A DNA stretch of 64,000 nucleotides from Nakamurella lactea DSM 19367 (GTDB taxonomy: Bacteria > Actinomycetota > Actinomycetes > Mycobacteriales > Nakamurellaceae), in the NCBI RefSeq assembly GCF_000426645.1, contig NZ_AUFT01000012.1, forward strand, positions 62,001 to 126,000, written 5' to 3'. The notes beneath the pieces were generated by a model, which was not told the DNA's origin, made no database searches, and saw only the letters and a list, made by a program, of their open reading frames with translations. Made by a program: the position numbers and the translations under genes. Of the stretch, positions 48,862-57,827 are shown piece after piece; the stretch's first letter is position 1, and every line of letters begins with the position of its first letter.

Positions 48862-49881
48862 ATGAGCTCAGCGACACCCTCGGGTTGGTATCCGGATCCG
48901 GCGCCCGGCCAGGCGGGCGAGCCGGCGATGCTCAGATGGTGGGACGGGACCTCCTGGACGGACCACCGGCGCCCGGCCCAGGATGCCGCACCCGCACCCG
49001 CTCCGGCGGCCGGTACCGCCGGCAACGCGGCGGGTGGTTCCGGCGCCGGCTCGACGTACGTGCCCGGTTCCGAGTACGGCGGCCAGGTGCAGTTCGGCTC
49101 GGCGCCGCCGCCACCGGAGGATCCGCCGCAGCAGCAACAGCCAACGGGTCAGCAGGGCTATGCGCAGCAGAGCCATCAGCAGCAGGGTTACGGCCAGCAG
49201 TCCGCTCAGCAGGGCTACGGCCAGCAGTCCGCTCAGCAGGGCTACGGCCAACCAGCGGGCCAACAGCCGGCCCAAGGAGTCCGCTCGCCGTACACCGAGG
49301 ACACCATGGCCGTGTCCCAGCGGCGCAAGATCATCGAACTCACGAACGAGTACGACGTCTACGGCGCCGACGGCGCGGTGATCGGTCACGTCGCCGAGAT
49401 CAACCAGTCCGGACTCAAGAAGGCCGCCAGATTCCTGAGCAGCCTCGATCAGTACATGACCCACACGCTCGAGGTGCGGGACGCCTCGGGCCGGCCGTTC
49501 ATGGTGCTGACCAGGCCGGCCAAGATCGTGAAGTCGACACTCGTGGTGAGCAATCCCCTTGGCGGCGAGATCGGCCGGCTGGTCCAGCGCAACGTCTTCG
49601 GCAGGATCCGCTTCGGCATGGAAGCGGGCGGCCGGGAGGTGGGCTCGCTGAACGCCCAGAACTGGATCGCCTGGAACTTCCAGATGCTGGACGCCAACGG
49701 CTCCGAGGTCGGACGCATCACCAAGACCTTCGAGGGCGTCCTGACGACCATGTTCACCAGCGCCGACAAGTACGCCGTGCAGCTGATGCCGGGACTGGCC
49801 GAACCACTGAAGTCGCTGTGCATCGCCGCCGCGTTGTGCGTGGACACCGCGCTCAAACAGGACGCTCGCGGCTGGAACTGA
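48862..49881 (+). CDS. DUF2510 and phospholipid-scramblase-domain protein
   Basis: 339 aa. Residues 6-35 are DUF2510 (SGWYPDPAPGQ … MLRWWDGTSWTDH). A Gln/Gly/Tyr-rich low-complexity region (about 45-150) contains near-perfect QQGYGQQSA units encoded by 27-bp repeats at about 49183-49254. The C-terminal 190 residues match the scramblase/LURP-one fold (ELTNEYDVYGADGAVIGHVAE … KTFEGVLTTMFTSADKYAVQ). No true membrane helix. An eight-codon open frame from ATG 48839 ends in ATGA overlap with this start and could couple translation. Function in bacteria unknown. Confidence 0.85.
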   Translation: MSSATPSGWYPDPAPGQAGEPAMLRWWDGTSWTDHRRPAQDAAPAPAPAAGTAGNAAGGSGAGSTYVPGSEYGGQVQFGSAPPPPEDPPQQQQPTGQQGYAQQSHQQQGYGQQSAQQGYGQQSAQQGYGQPAGQQPAQGVRSPYTEDTMAVSQRRKIIELTNEYDVYGADGAVIGHVAEINQSGLKKAARFLSSLDQYMTHTLEVRDASGRPFMVLTRPAKIVKSTLVVSNPLGGEIGRLVQRNVFGRIRFGMEAGGREVGSLNAQNWIAWNFQMLDANGSEVGRITKTFEGVLTTMFTSADKYAVQLMPGLAEPLKSLCIAAALCVDTALKQDARGWN

Positions 49882-49929
49882 GACCCGGTCGGGGGCACGC
49901 GCAACATCCGCTAGACTTGTCACGACCTC

Positions 49930-50006
<77 letters not shown>

Positions 50007-50050
50007 ATCAGCAAAGGGTCCCGGCCGCTAGGCCGGGGCCCTTTGCTGAT
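50007..50050 (+). terminator. tRNA-Pro terminator
   Basis: Two 20-base arms (50007-50026 and 50031-50050) pair at 19 positions plus one T-G wobble, around GCTA. It begins directly after the tRNA's CCA. Downstream, 50069-50079 contains GGATTTGAAC, the complement of the tRNA T-loop, perhaps a tRNA remnant. The rest of 50051-50224 shows no gene. Confidence 0.92.
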
Positions 50051-50224
50051 TCATCAGGACCGTCAGGATTTGAACGCTGACGAGCGGAGCGAGGCAGCCA
50101 AATCCCGCCTGCGCCACAATTGATCCTTCACCACCGGGACATCCGTGTCGGAATCGTCGCTCCCCGTTCGTTGGGTGGGTGCGACAGCGGACCGACCGGG
50201 TCCGCGCGAACTGAAGGAGCAACC

Positions 50225-50584
50225 GTGACCGAATACCTCCTGTACTTCAACCAGCAGTGGGTCGGAGACCACACCGAGGAATGGTTCCGTGGGCGTGGTC
50301 CGCGGGCGATGGCAGTGACCGAAGAGATGAAGGCGGCCGGCGTCTATGTGTTCGCCGGGGGACTTGAGGAGGAGGACGGCCCGGTCTACAGCGCGGACCC
50401 GAACGGCGAAACCGTGACGATGACCGACGGTCCCTACGTCGAGACCAAGGAGTTTCTGGGCGGGTTCGCCGTGGTGGACGTGGCCGACGACGAGGCCGCC
50501 AAGATGTGGGCTGCGAAGGTCGCGGAGGCATGCGGCTGGCCGCATGAGGTTCGCCGATTCAAGCCGCAGCCCCGAACCCGATGA
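50225..50584 (+). CDS. YCII-related protein
   Basis: 119 aa ferredoxin-like fold of the YCII/DGPF group: YLLYFNQQW at the start, MKAAGVYVFAGGLE, and the signature TDGPYVETKEFLGGF. Members are often encoded near ECF sigma factors and may be small enzymes or sensors; no function is proven. GTG 50225 with AAGGAG six bases upstream. Confidence 0.9.
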   Translation: MTEYLLYFNQQWVGDHTEEWFRGRGPRAMAVTEEMKAAGVYVFAGGLEEEDGPVYSADPNGETVTMTDGPYVETKEFLGGFAVVDVADDEAAKMWAAKVAEACGWPHEVRRFKPQPRTR

Positions 50585-50616
50585 TGTCTCGTCCGCCGTG
50601 GCCCGGGAGTTGGGCC

Positions 50617-50622
50617 TAGCCT
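50617..50622 (+). promoter_or_regulatory. -10 box TAGCCT, leaderless start of the ABC ATPase gene
   Basis: TAGCCT, six bases, then ATG 50629. Confidence 0.5.
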
Positions 50623-50628
50623 TTCGCC

Positions 50629-51348
50629 ATGGACGAACCTGCGGTACTGGTGCAGGACCTGTGCGTCGTGCGCGGAAGCAGGACCGTGCTGCCGGGCCTG
50701 ACGGTGGCCGTGCCGCGCGGCCAGGTGGTCGGCCTGCTCGGGCCGAGCGGCGGCGGCAAATCGACCCTGCTGCGGGCGATCGTCGGGGTCCAGATCATCG
50801 AGAGCGGCACCGTCACGGTGCTGGGTGAGCCCGCCGGATCTGCCGGGCTGCGATCGCGGGTCGGGTACGTGACCCAGTCACCCAGTGTGTTCGCCGACCT
50901 CACCGTGACGCAGAACCTCCGGTATTTCGCCAGCTTGGTTGGCGCCTCGTCGGCCTCGATTGCCGAGGCGATCACGGCGGTCGATCTGACCTCGCACGCC
51001 GACACCCGGGTGGGCGAGCTGTCCGGTGGGCAGCACTCTCGAGCGTCGCTGGCCGCAGCCCTGGTCGGCAGTCCGGAATTGCTGGTCCTTGACGAGCCGA
51101 CGGTCGGCCTCGACCCGGTGCTGCGCCGCGACCTGTGGGAGCTGTTTCACCGGCTGGCCGACGCCGGGACCACGCTGCTCGTGTCCAGCCACGTGATGGA
51201 CGAGGCGACCCGCTGCGACCGGCTGCTGCTGTTGCGGGAGGGCGTCATCCTCGCCGACGACACCCCGGACGGACTGCTGCGGCGTACCGGCGCCGCCGAC
51301 GCCGAGCAGGCGTTCCTGACGCTGATCGAAGCGGAGCCGGCGGCATGA
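50629..51348 (+). CDS. ABC exporter ATP-binding protein
   Basis: 239 aa. Walker A GPSGGGKST, Q-loop YVTQSPSVFADLTV, signature ELSGGQHSRASLAAAL (the usual Gln-Arg is replaced by His-Ser), Walker B LLVLDEPTVGLD, and switch His in VSSHVMDEA. Drug-exporter (DrrA/CcmA-like) class. The stop overlaps the permease ATG (ATGA). Confidence 0.92.
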   Translation: MDEPAVLVQDLCVVRGSRTVLPGLTVAVPRGQVVGLLGPSGGGKSTLLRAIVGVQIIESGTVTVLGEPAGSAGLRSRVGYVTQSPSVFADLTVTQNLRYFASLVGASSASIAEAITAVDLTSHADTRVGELSGGQHSRASLAAALVGSPELLVLDEPTVGLDPVLRRDLWELFHRLADAGTTLLVSSHVMDEATRCDRLLLLREGVILADDTPDGLLRRTGAADAEQAFLTLIEAEPAA

Positions 51349-52079
51349 AACCGCGGCTGACCCTGGCCACCGCCGGCCGGGTGCTGCGCCAGGTGCGGGC
51401 CGACCCACGGACGATCGCGCTGCTCATCGTGGTGCCGTGCGTGTTGATCGGGCTGCTGGCCTGGGTGTTCAGCGGGACGCCGGTGTTCGACGCGATCGGT
51501 GCGCCGCTGCTGGGCATCTTCCCGTTCGTGGTGATGTTCCTGGTGACCAGCGTCGCCACCCTGCGGGAGCGCACCTCCGGCACCCTGGAACGGCTGCTCA
51601 CCACGCCGCTGGGCAAGGCCGACTTCCTGCTCGGTTACGCGCTGGCCTTCGGCGCCCTGGCAATCGTCCAGGCATTGGTCGCCACCGGCTTCGCGGTCTG
51701 GGTATGCGGCCTCGACCCGGTCGGGCCGACCGGGCTGCTGGTGCTGGTCGCCGTGGTCGACGCGCTGTTGGGCACCGCGTTCGGGTTGTTCGTCAGCGCC
51801 TTCGCCCGCACCGAGTTCCAGGCCGTGCAGTTCATGCCGGCCTTCGTACTGCCGCAGTTCCTGCTCTGCGGGCTACTGGTGGCCCGGGACGAGATGCCGA
51901 CGGTGCTGCACTGGATCTCGAACGTCCTGCCGCTGTCCTACGCGGTGGACGCGATGACCCTGGTGTCGACCAGCGCTGACGCGACCGGCCAGGTGCTGGG
52001 CAAGGTGGGCATCGTGCTCGCCTTCGCCATCGGGGCACTGCTGCTGGGTTCGCTGACGTTGCGGCGTCGCACGGCGTGA
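51345..52079 (+). CDS. ABC-2 type exporter permease
   Basis: 244 aa, six membrane segments. ABC-2 motifs are MFLVTSVATLRERTSGTLERLLTTPLGKADFLLGY and the C-terminal ISNVLPLSYAVDAM. Pairs with the preceding ATPase as a small exporter (substrate unknown: drug, lipid or peptide). The gap to the convergent next gene (52080-52153) holds the 14-base palindrome CGCGGACGTCCGCG at 52120-52133. Confidence 0.92.
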   Translation: MKPRLTLATAGRVLRQVRADPRTIALLIVVPCVLIGLLAWVFSGTPVFDAIGAPLLGIFPFVVMFLVTSVATLRERTSGTLERLLTTPLGKADFLLGYALAFGALAIVQALVATGFAVWVCGLDPVGPTGLLVLVAVVDALLGTAFGLFVSAFARTEFQAVQFMPAFVLPQFLLCGLLVARDEMPTVLHWISNVLPLSYAVDAMTLVSTSADATGQVLGKVGIVLAFAIGALLLGSLTLRRRTA

Positions 52080-52153
52080 GCTTCCGGCCGCCTCCGATGT
52101 TCTAGTCGGCACCCTGGCCCGCGGACGTCCGCGCGGTCGCGTGCGGCCGTGGG

Positions 52154-54274
52154 CTAACCGAACATCGATCTGATGTATTGGAGCACGTCTCTGAGTTCGG
52201 CGAGGTCAGCCCGCTTGGGGTCCAGAGGTGTGAACTCGGTAGAATCTTCCATCGATTCTTCGTAGGTCTTGATCCAGTCCACGGGGTCTGAGACATAGGT
52301 GGAAATCTCATCCTCAAAATCCGATTTCCATTTAGAGTCCTTGGCGAGGAGAGTAGCGAACTTGTCCGCGACCGCCTTACGTCGCAACTCCTCCGTGGCG
52401 GCAATCTTCGTCTGCTCGCTCTTTCTCTCCGCCTTTTCTGCTTCGGCCTGGCTCTTCTCGGCGGCGGCTTTCGCTTCGGCCTGACGTTTCTCGGCGGCAG
52501 CTTTCGCTTCGGCCTGACGTTTCTCGGCGGCGGCTTTCGCCTCAGCTTGGGCCTGACGTTGCTTTTCTTGCTCGGCGAGGATGACCGCTCGGTTGAAGCG
52601 TTTGTTGGCATCCTCGAGGCTCATGCGATTTCCGTCGACGCTGACTTCGACCACGGCTGCCAGCGGCAAACTAGTCAGCAGTGTCTCGCGGTTCTTCTCT
52701 GCGCTGTAGACGTACAGATCCCGCTCCTTTTTGTCCGTTGTCGCCCGCCAGTCACCCTGCTCTTTCCGGCCGTAGGCGACCTTCGATGCGTGCGACTCCT
52801 CAAGGTGGATGTCGAAGATCTTCGATTTTTCGATCTTGGCCAGGTCGACTTTGATCGCCGCTTCACTGGTAAAGACCTTGCCGTGATTGCTGTACACCTT
52901 ACGGTTAGGCCCGGCGTGAGTCGCGGACAACAGACGCTGATTCGGTCCGCTGCCGTCGCGCTGTTGCAGGAACAGTTTTTCTTCTTGTTTGAGCGCCGAG
53001 TTGCGGTCCCCGCCCTTGAACTTGTACAGATCGAACTGGTCGCCGCGCTTGTCCGATGTGTTCCGGGGTAACATCTCGCCTTTGGTGAACAGTTGAGTCA
53101 TCTGTTCGAAGTCGCAGCCCCGGTAGACGAATCGACCGATCGACAGATCGCGGGCGTCGTGAACGTACTGCTTCGTGGTGCCTTTCTTGACAACGAACGG
53201 GTTCGCCAGACTCGCTTCCTTTTCACTGTCCGCCGGCGCACGGAATCGCGCCTGCCGTAGCAGGATGCGGTACACGGTTTCCCCGCTGGCGTTCGAGATG
53301 ATGGGAATCTCATCACCCTCCTCGGCGCCTATGGTCACCGCTCGTTTGGTTGCCGTCAGGATCTCGTCGGATAGTTTCTTCAGGTCCCAGCCCGACGACT
53401 TGTAGTCGTTGTGGAACGTTTTCAGCGCTGCAATTCGTGTGTCCTGGTCGGCGTCGTCGGTCTGTTCGATCTTTCGATCCTTGTCGCTCTCGATCTCGTT
53501 CTTGTAGTCCCGCTTTGCGACTTGATGACTGGTGATCGCGTCGGCGATCTGCTTGACCAGCGCCTGGTCGGCCTCGTCGACCTTCCCGGCAGCTTCGAAG
53601 GCGATCTTGTCGCCGGCCCGGCGGAGGGTGCCGAGGCCGGCCGGCCTGGTACTCGGCGCGATCCGCGAAACCGATTGCGGACCGGTGGCGGCGCATCGCC
53701 TCAGCACGGCCATCACCGACTCCGCGGTTCGATCCGCGTCGGCTTCGGCCGGGTCGGTGGCCCGGCCGATCACCGGCGGGCCCGCCGCTGATCGGCCGAC
53801 GTCGTGGACGGTGTGCGCCAGCTCGTGGGCCAGCAACCGTTGCCCCGCACCGGTGTCGGGCGCGTACTTCCCGGCACCGAAATAGATGTCGGTGCCATGG
53901 GTGAAGGCAAGGGCCTGGACCGACCGGGCCAGCCGGGCCGGCTCGTCGCCGGTGTGTACCCGGACGTTCCTCAGGTCGGCCCCCAATGCAGAACCCATCG
54001 CGTGCGCAACGTCGGTAGGCAGCGGGCTGCCGCCCCCGCGTCGGCGTGCCAGCGCGGCATCCACGCTTTGGTCCACTCGGGAGCCACCCAGCGGGTCGAG
54101 GGTCCCTGCGGAGCGACGGACCGCTCCCGGCCCAGATCCGCGCACCAGGCCGGATGCCGGCACCACCCAACCACCGAGCGGCCGTGTCGGTGCCGGCGCG
54201 GGCAGGGTGTCGCCATCAAGTGCACCTGCGCGATCCACTCGGGTGTCATGCTGCGCCGCGGCTGGTTCGGCCAT
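52154..54274 (-). CDS. DUF4157 (eCIS-associated) protein with ADP-ribosyltransferase-like region and coiled coil
   Basis: 706 aa; ATG 54274 follows AAGGGGG. Residues 1-75 are disordered. Residues 75-160 are DUF4157 (LGADLRNVRVHTGDEPARLA … FTHGTDIYFGAGKYAPD … HELAH at 150-154, a zinc-protease-like motif), the domain often found on cargo of extracellular contractile injection systems. Residues about 380-545 have the layout of ADP-ribosyltransferase toxins: VYRGCDFEQMTQLFTKGEM (Arg385), YSNHGKVFTSEAAIKVDLAKI, and ENRE-type KNRETLLTSLPLAAVVEV (Glu530). Residues 565-640 are a charged coiled coil of QAEAKAAAEKR units. GC content drops sharply after about residue 225 (from 53600 down), so the C-terminal part looks recently acquired. 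No injection-system genes are in the window. DUF4157 certain; toxin activity inferred. Confidence 0.85.
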   Translation of the reverse strand: MAEPAAAQHDTRVDRAGALDGDTLPAPAPTRPLGGWVVPASGLVRGSGPGAVRRSAGTLDPLGGSRVDQSVDAALARRRGGGSPLPTDVAHAMGSALGADLRNVRVHTGDEPARLARSVQALAFTHGTDIYFGAGKYAPDTGAGQRLLAHELAHTVHDVGRSAAGPPVIGRATDPAEADADRTAESVMAVLRRCAATGPQSVSRIAPSTRPAGLGTLRRAGDKIAFEAAGKVDEADQALVKQIADAITSHQVAKRDYKNEIESDKDRKIEQTDDADQDTRIAALKTFHNDYKSSGWDLKKLSDEILTATKRAVTIGAEEGDEIPIISNASGETVYRILLRQARFRAPADSEKEASLANPFVVKKGTTKQYVHDARDLSIGRFVYRGCDFEQMTQLFTKGEMLPRNTSDKRGDQFDLYKFKGGDRNSALKQEEKLFLQQRDGSGPNQRLLSATHAGPNRKVYSNHGKVFTSEAAIKVDLAKIEKSKIFDIHLEESHASKVAYGRKEQGDWRATTDKKERDLYVYSAEKNRETLLTSLPLAAVVEVSVDGNRMSLEDANKRFNRAVILAEQEKQRQAQAEAKAAAEKRQAEAKAAAEKRQAEAKAAAEKSQAEAEKAERKSEQTKIAATEELRRKAVADKFATLLAKDSKWKSDFEDEISTYVSDPVDWIKTYEESMEDSTEFTPLDPKRADLAELRDVLQYIRSMFG

Positions 54275-54400
54275 CGGAAAGCCCCCTTGAGTCGGGCTCA
54301 CTCTACGAGGGCCGGACAGAACGGACAAGACTCGAACGCTGCCTGGCGGCGGACCGTCACCCGCCTCGAGCCCATCGCCTGGCGGCGCCCGACGGTGCCG

Positions 54401-55288
54401 TCAGTCTCGCGCGGTCAAGGTCAGCAGGGTGGCCTCCGGTCGGCAGCAGAACCGCACCGGCATGTACGGGCTGTGGCCGAGGCCGGCCGAGACATTCAGC
54501 CAGGTCGAGGCGCCCCACCGGGACAGCCCGCGGGCCCTTGACCGGTCGATGTCGCAGTTGGTGGTGACCGCGCCGACGAACGGCAGCCGGACCTGGCCGC
54601 CGTGCGTGTGCCCGGCCAGCACCAGGTCGTAGCCGTCGGCGGCGAACAGGTCGAGCAACCGCGGTTGCGGCGCGTGCAGCACCCCGATCCGCACCACGGC
54701 ATCGGCCGTGGCCGGTCCGGCGATCTTCGGGTAGCGATCCCGCTTCGTGTACGGATCGTCGACCCCGGCCAGCGCGATCCGCTGTCCGCGGACGGTCAGC
54801 ACGGTCGCCGCGTTGTCCAGATCGACCCAGCCGCGTTCGCGCTGGGCCGCCGCCAGGTCCCGCCAGGGCAGCGGGACCCTGGCCCGCCGCGGGTTGCCGC
54901 CGACGAAGTAGTAGTGCGGCGATTTGAAGATCGGCGCCACATAGTCGTTGTTGCCCATCACGAATGCACCGGGCACGTCCAGTAGATCGCCGAACGCCTC
55001 CACCGCAGCGGGTACCGAATCCCGGTGCGACAGGGTGTCGCCGGTGTTCACCACGAGGTCGGGACGCAGATCGGCGAGCGCGGCCACCCAGCGGGCCTTG
55101 CGCCGCTGGCCGGGAAGGATGTGCAGGTCCGACAGGTGCAGGATGCGGACCGGCCAGGAGCCGGGCTCCAGCACTTCCGCGGACACCCGGCGCAGGGTGA
55201 ACAACCGCGGTTCGATCCCGATCGCCCAACCCGCGACCCCGGCCCCGGTCGCGGTCAGCGCTCCAAGGGCCTTGGCGGCGGTCGGCAC
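54401..55288 (-). CDS. Membrane-anchored metallophosphoesterase (Rv3683-like)
   Basis: 295 aa. An N-terminal hydrophobic segment (ALGALTATGAGVAGWAIG) precedes a calcineurin-like domain: LSDLHILPG (Asp, His), VNTGDTLSH (Asp), FVMGNNDYV (Asn, Asp), HAPQPRLL and LAGHTHGGQV (His-x-His). The substrate is unknown; relatives include a UDP-diacylglucosamine hydrolase-like group. GTG 55288 starts one base after the ponA2 stop, and this pair is conserved in mycobacteria. Confidence 0.92.
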   Translation of the reverse strand: MPTAAKALGALTATGAGVAGWAIGIEPRLFTLRRVSAEVLEPGSWPVRILHLSDLHILPGQRRKARWVAALADLRPDLVVNTGDTLSHRDSVPAAVEAFGDLLDVPGAFVMGNNDYVAPIFKSPHYYFVGGNPRRARVPLPWRDLAAAQRERGWVDLDNAATVLTVRGQRIALAGVDDPYTKRDRYPKIAGPATADAVVRIGVLHAPQPRLLDLFAADGYDLVLAGHTHGGQVRLPFVGAVTTNCDIDRSRARGLSRWGASTWLNVSAGLGHSPYMPVRFCCRPEATLLTLTARD

Positions 55289-55289
55289 G

Positions 55290-57593
55290 TCAGCCGCCGC
55301 CGGTGGTGGTGCCGCCGGTCGAGACGGTCAGCACCACGGTGGTCCCCGGCAGCGCGACCTGGTCCGGGTTCTGCGCGACCACGATGTTGATCGCGGCGCC
55401 GGACTTGTCGGTCGACTGCGCGGACACCTTGAAGCCCGCCTCGGTGATCCTGGTGGTCGCCTCGTCGATCGGCAGGCCGACCACATCGGGGACCTGGTTG
55501 CTCGGCTGCCCGGCGAGGTAGGTCGGATCGGCCGGACCGAAGTCCTTTTCCTGCAGGTCCTTGTGCAGCGGGGTCATCGCGTCCAGCCAGGTGGCGGCCG
55601 GGACCGAACCGCCGGACATCCCCTGTCCGCTCTGTGCTTCCTCGTTGGTGCAGGTGCGCAGCGGGTCCTTGCAGATCGACTTCGGTCGGGTCAGGTAGTC
55701 CCAGACCATCACCGCGCCGGAGTACTGCGGGGTGAAGCCGAGGTAGGCCGACGACTTGTAGTCCTGGGTGGTCCCGGTCTTGCCGGCGGCGACCCTGGTC
55801 CAGTTCGCCTTCACCGCGGCGGCGTGCGAGGTGCCGTCCGCGGCGGTCAGGTCGCCCTCCATTGCCCGCGACAGCGTGCTGGCCAGCGGGGCCGGTACCG
55901 CCTGGTCACACGGCGTCGCCTTCAGCGTGATGAGCTTGCCGTCCCGGTCGGACACCGAATCCACCGGGCTCGGTGCGCACCAGACACCACCGGAGGACAG
56001 CGTGGCCCCGACGTTCGCCAGCTCCAGCGGGCTGACCGGCGACACCCCAAGGGTGAACGACGCGATCTTCTGCCGCACCACCTCGTCGGCGTACGACTGA
56101 CCGGACCCCGCCAGCTGCGGCGACACGTCCCCGGCGTCCAGGCTGTAGCCGCGCAGGCCGAGCTTCACCGACATCTGCGTGACCTTGTCCAGCCCGATCT
56201 GGTCCTCGAGCGCGACGAAGGTGGTGTTCGGCGAGGTGGCCAGCGCGCCCTCCATGGTCAGTGTCGGCGGATACCCGCCGGAGTTCTTGAAGGCGTGATT
56301 CGGCGCCAGCGGCGATCGGTATTCGGTCGGCACCGCCAACGTCGGGCGCTCCGTGCCCATGCCCAACTCCAGCGCGGCGGCCGCGGTGAAGATCTTGAAG
56401 GTGGACCCGGCACCCAGCGGGGCGAAGGTGGTGGGCAGCCGTTGCACCGTCTGTCCCTTGTTGGCCGCCAGGCCGTAGGGCCGGTTGGCCACCAGCGCGA
56501 CCACCCGGCGGGTGGACTGGCCGGGCTGGACGACCGCCATCACGTTGGCGATGCGTTTGGTGGTGTCCGACGAGGGGTCGGCGTTCGCGTCGACCGCGGC
56601 CTTCGCATCCTTCATCGCCGCCGGATCGAGGTTGGTCCGGATGGTGTAGCCGCCGGTGCCGAGGGTGCTGGTGTCGAAGTCGTTGTTCTTGAGCCAGTCG
56701 AGCACGTACTGGCAGTAGTAGCCGTTCGTGGTGACCGACGCGACGTCGCCGCAGCCGTTCGGCGTCCGCGCCGGCTTGAGCATCGCCGGCGCCTTCTTCG
56801 CCTCGTCGGCGGTGGCCTGCGAGATGGCGTGCGACTGGACCATCAACTGCAGCACCAGGTTGCGCCGCTCCATGGCGTCGTTGAAGTGATCGGGATTGAG
56901 CGGGTTGTACTTGTTCGGGTTGTTGATCATGCCGGCGAGCAGCGCGGCCTGGGGCAGCGCCAGGTCCTTGGCGTGCACCCCGAAGTAGCGCATCGACGCG
57001 GCCTCGGCGCCGTAGGTGGACGGGCCGAAAGCGACGGTGTTCAGGTACCGCTCGAGAATGTCGTCCTTGGACAGCTTCAGTTCCAGCTGCAGCGCCATCT
57101 TCGCTTCGCGCAGCTTGCGGATCGGGGTCTGTTCGATGGCCGCGGCCCGCTCGGCGTCGGTCTTCGCCTGAACAAGGAACAGGTAGTTCTTCACGTACTG
57201 CTGGGTCAGCGTCGAGCCGCCGCCCTGGATCTGGTCGGACGAGGCGTTGTGCAGCAAGGCCCGGATGGTGCCCGGCCAGTCCACCCCGTGGTGCTGCTTG
57301 AACCGGCGATCCTCGGTGGAGATGACCGCCCGGATCAGCAGCTCACTTTCGTCCGACAGCGGGACCACGACCCGGTTCTGGTCGTAGATGTAGGTCAGCA
57401 CCTTGCCGGAAGCGTCCAACACCGTGGTGCGTTCCGGTACCGGATCGGAGAAGTCGTCCGTGTTCACGTCGGCGATCGCCGCCGTCGCCTTGTTGGACGC
57501 CAGCCCGACGCCGACGAAGTAGGGCAGCATCAAGCCGGCCACCAGCGCGCCGGCCACCAAGGTGGCCACCAGTAGCCGTCCGATCCCGCTCAT
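55290..57593 (-). CDS. ponA2: Bifunctional penicillin-binding protein (PonA2-like, PASTA)
   Basis: 767 aa, peptidoglycan synthase anchored by one N-terminal helix (LLVATLVAGALVAGLMLPYF). Glycosyltransferase-51 motifs are ISTEDRRFKQHHGVD, QGGGSTLTQQYVKN and the RKLREAKMALQLE segment. The transpeptidase has the active-site Ser-x-x-Lys in GAGSTFKIF, then TSPNTTF and KTGTTQ. A single PASTA domain (about 695-760) ends the protein, then a Gly/Thr tail. ATG 57593 is preferred; GTG 57602 is possible. Divergent from whiB, as in mycobacteria. Confidence 0.95.
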   Translation of the reverse strand: MSGIGRLLVATLVAGALVAGLMLPYFVGVGLASNKATAAIADVNTDDFSDPVPERTTVLDASGKVLTYIYDQNRVVVPLSDESELLIRAVISTEDRRFKQHHGVDWPGTIRALLHNASSDQIQGGGSTLTQQYVKNYLFLVQAKTDAERAAAIEQTPIRKLREAKMALQLELKLSKDDILERYLNTVAFGPSTYGAEAASMRYFGVHAKDLALPQAALLAGMINNPNKYNPLNPDHFNDAMERRNLVLQLMVQSHAISQATADEAKKAPAMLKPARTPNGCGDVASVTTNGYYCQYVLDWLKNNDFDTSTLGTGGYTIRTNLDPAAMKDAKAAVDANADPSSDTTKRIANVMAVVQPGQSTRRVVALVANRPYGLAANKGQTVQRLPTTFAPLGAGSTFKIFTAAAALELGMGTERPTLAVPTEYRSPLAPNHAFKNSGGYPPTLTMEGALATSPNTTFVALEDQIGLDKVTQMSVKLGLRGYSLDAGDVSPQLAGSGQSYADEVVRQKIASFTLGVSPVSPLELANVGATLSSGGVWCAPSPVDSVSDRDGKLITLKATPCDQAVPAPLASTLSRAMEGDLTAADGTSHAAAVKANWTRVAAGKTGTTQDYKSSAYLGFTPQYSGAVMVWDYLTRPKSICKDPLRTCTNEEAQSGQGMSGGSVPAATWLDAMTPLHKDLQEKDFGPADPTYLAGQPSNQVPDVVGLPIDEATTRITEAGFKVSAQSTDKSGAAINIVVAQNPDQVALPGTTVVLTVSTGGTTTGGG

Positions 57594-57827
57594 TACCCGC
57601 ACGATTCGCCAGGGTACCGGGCCTGCCGGGGGACCCAGGGTGATCCGCGCCGCCACTGCCGGCGGTGACGGTTCCGGACGGTGACCGGCAGTCGGGCGAA
57701 AGTGTCCCCGTTCGGGTGGGAACGCGATCACCCAGCGGCGCGTCGTACGCACGTCGGCCGATCACAGGGGTGGATGGCCGACCAGGGCCGAACCGGGCCC
57801 GGTACGAACCGAGAAGGGGAACACACG

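Noticed and set aside
52120-52133. CGCGGACGTCCGCG palindrome between convergent genes
   Set aside because: Too short and without loop to call a terminator; an exact 14-mer palindrome of G and C is not surprising at this composition.
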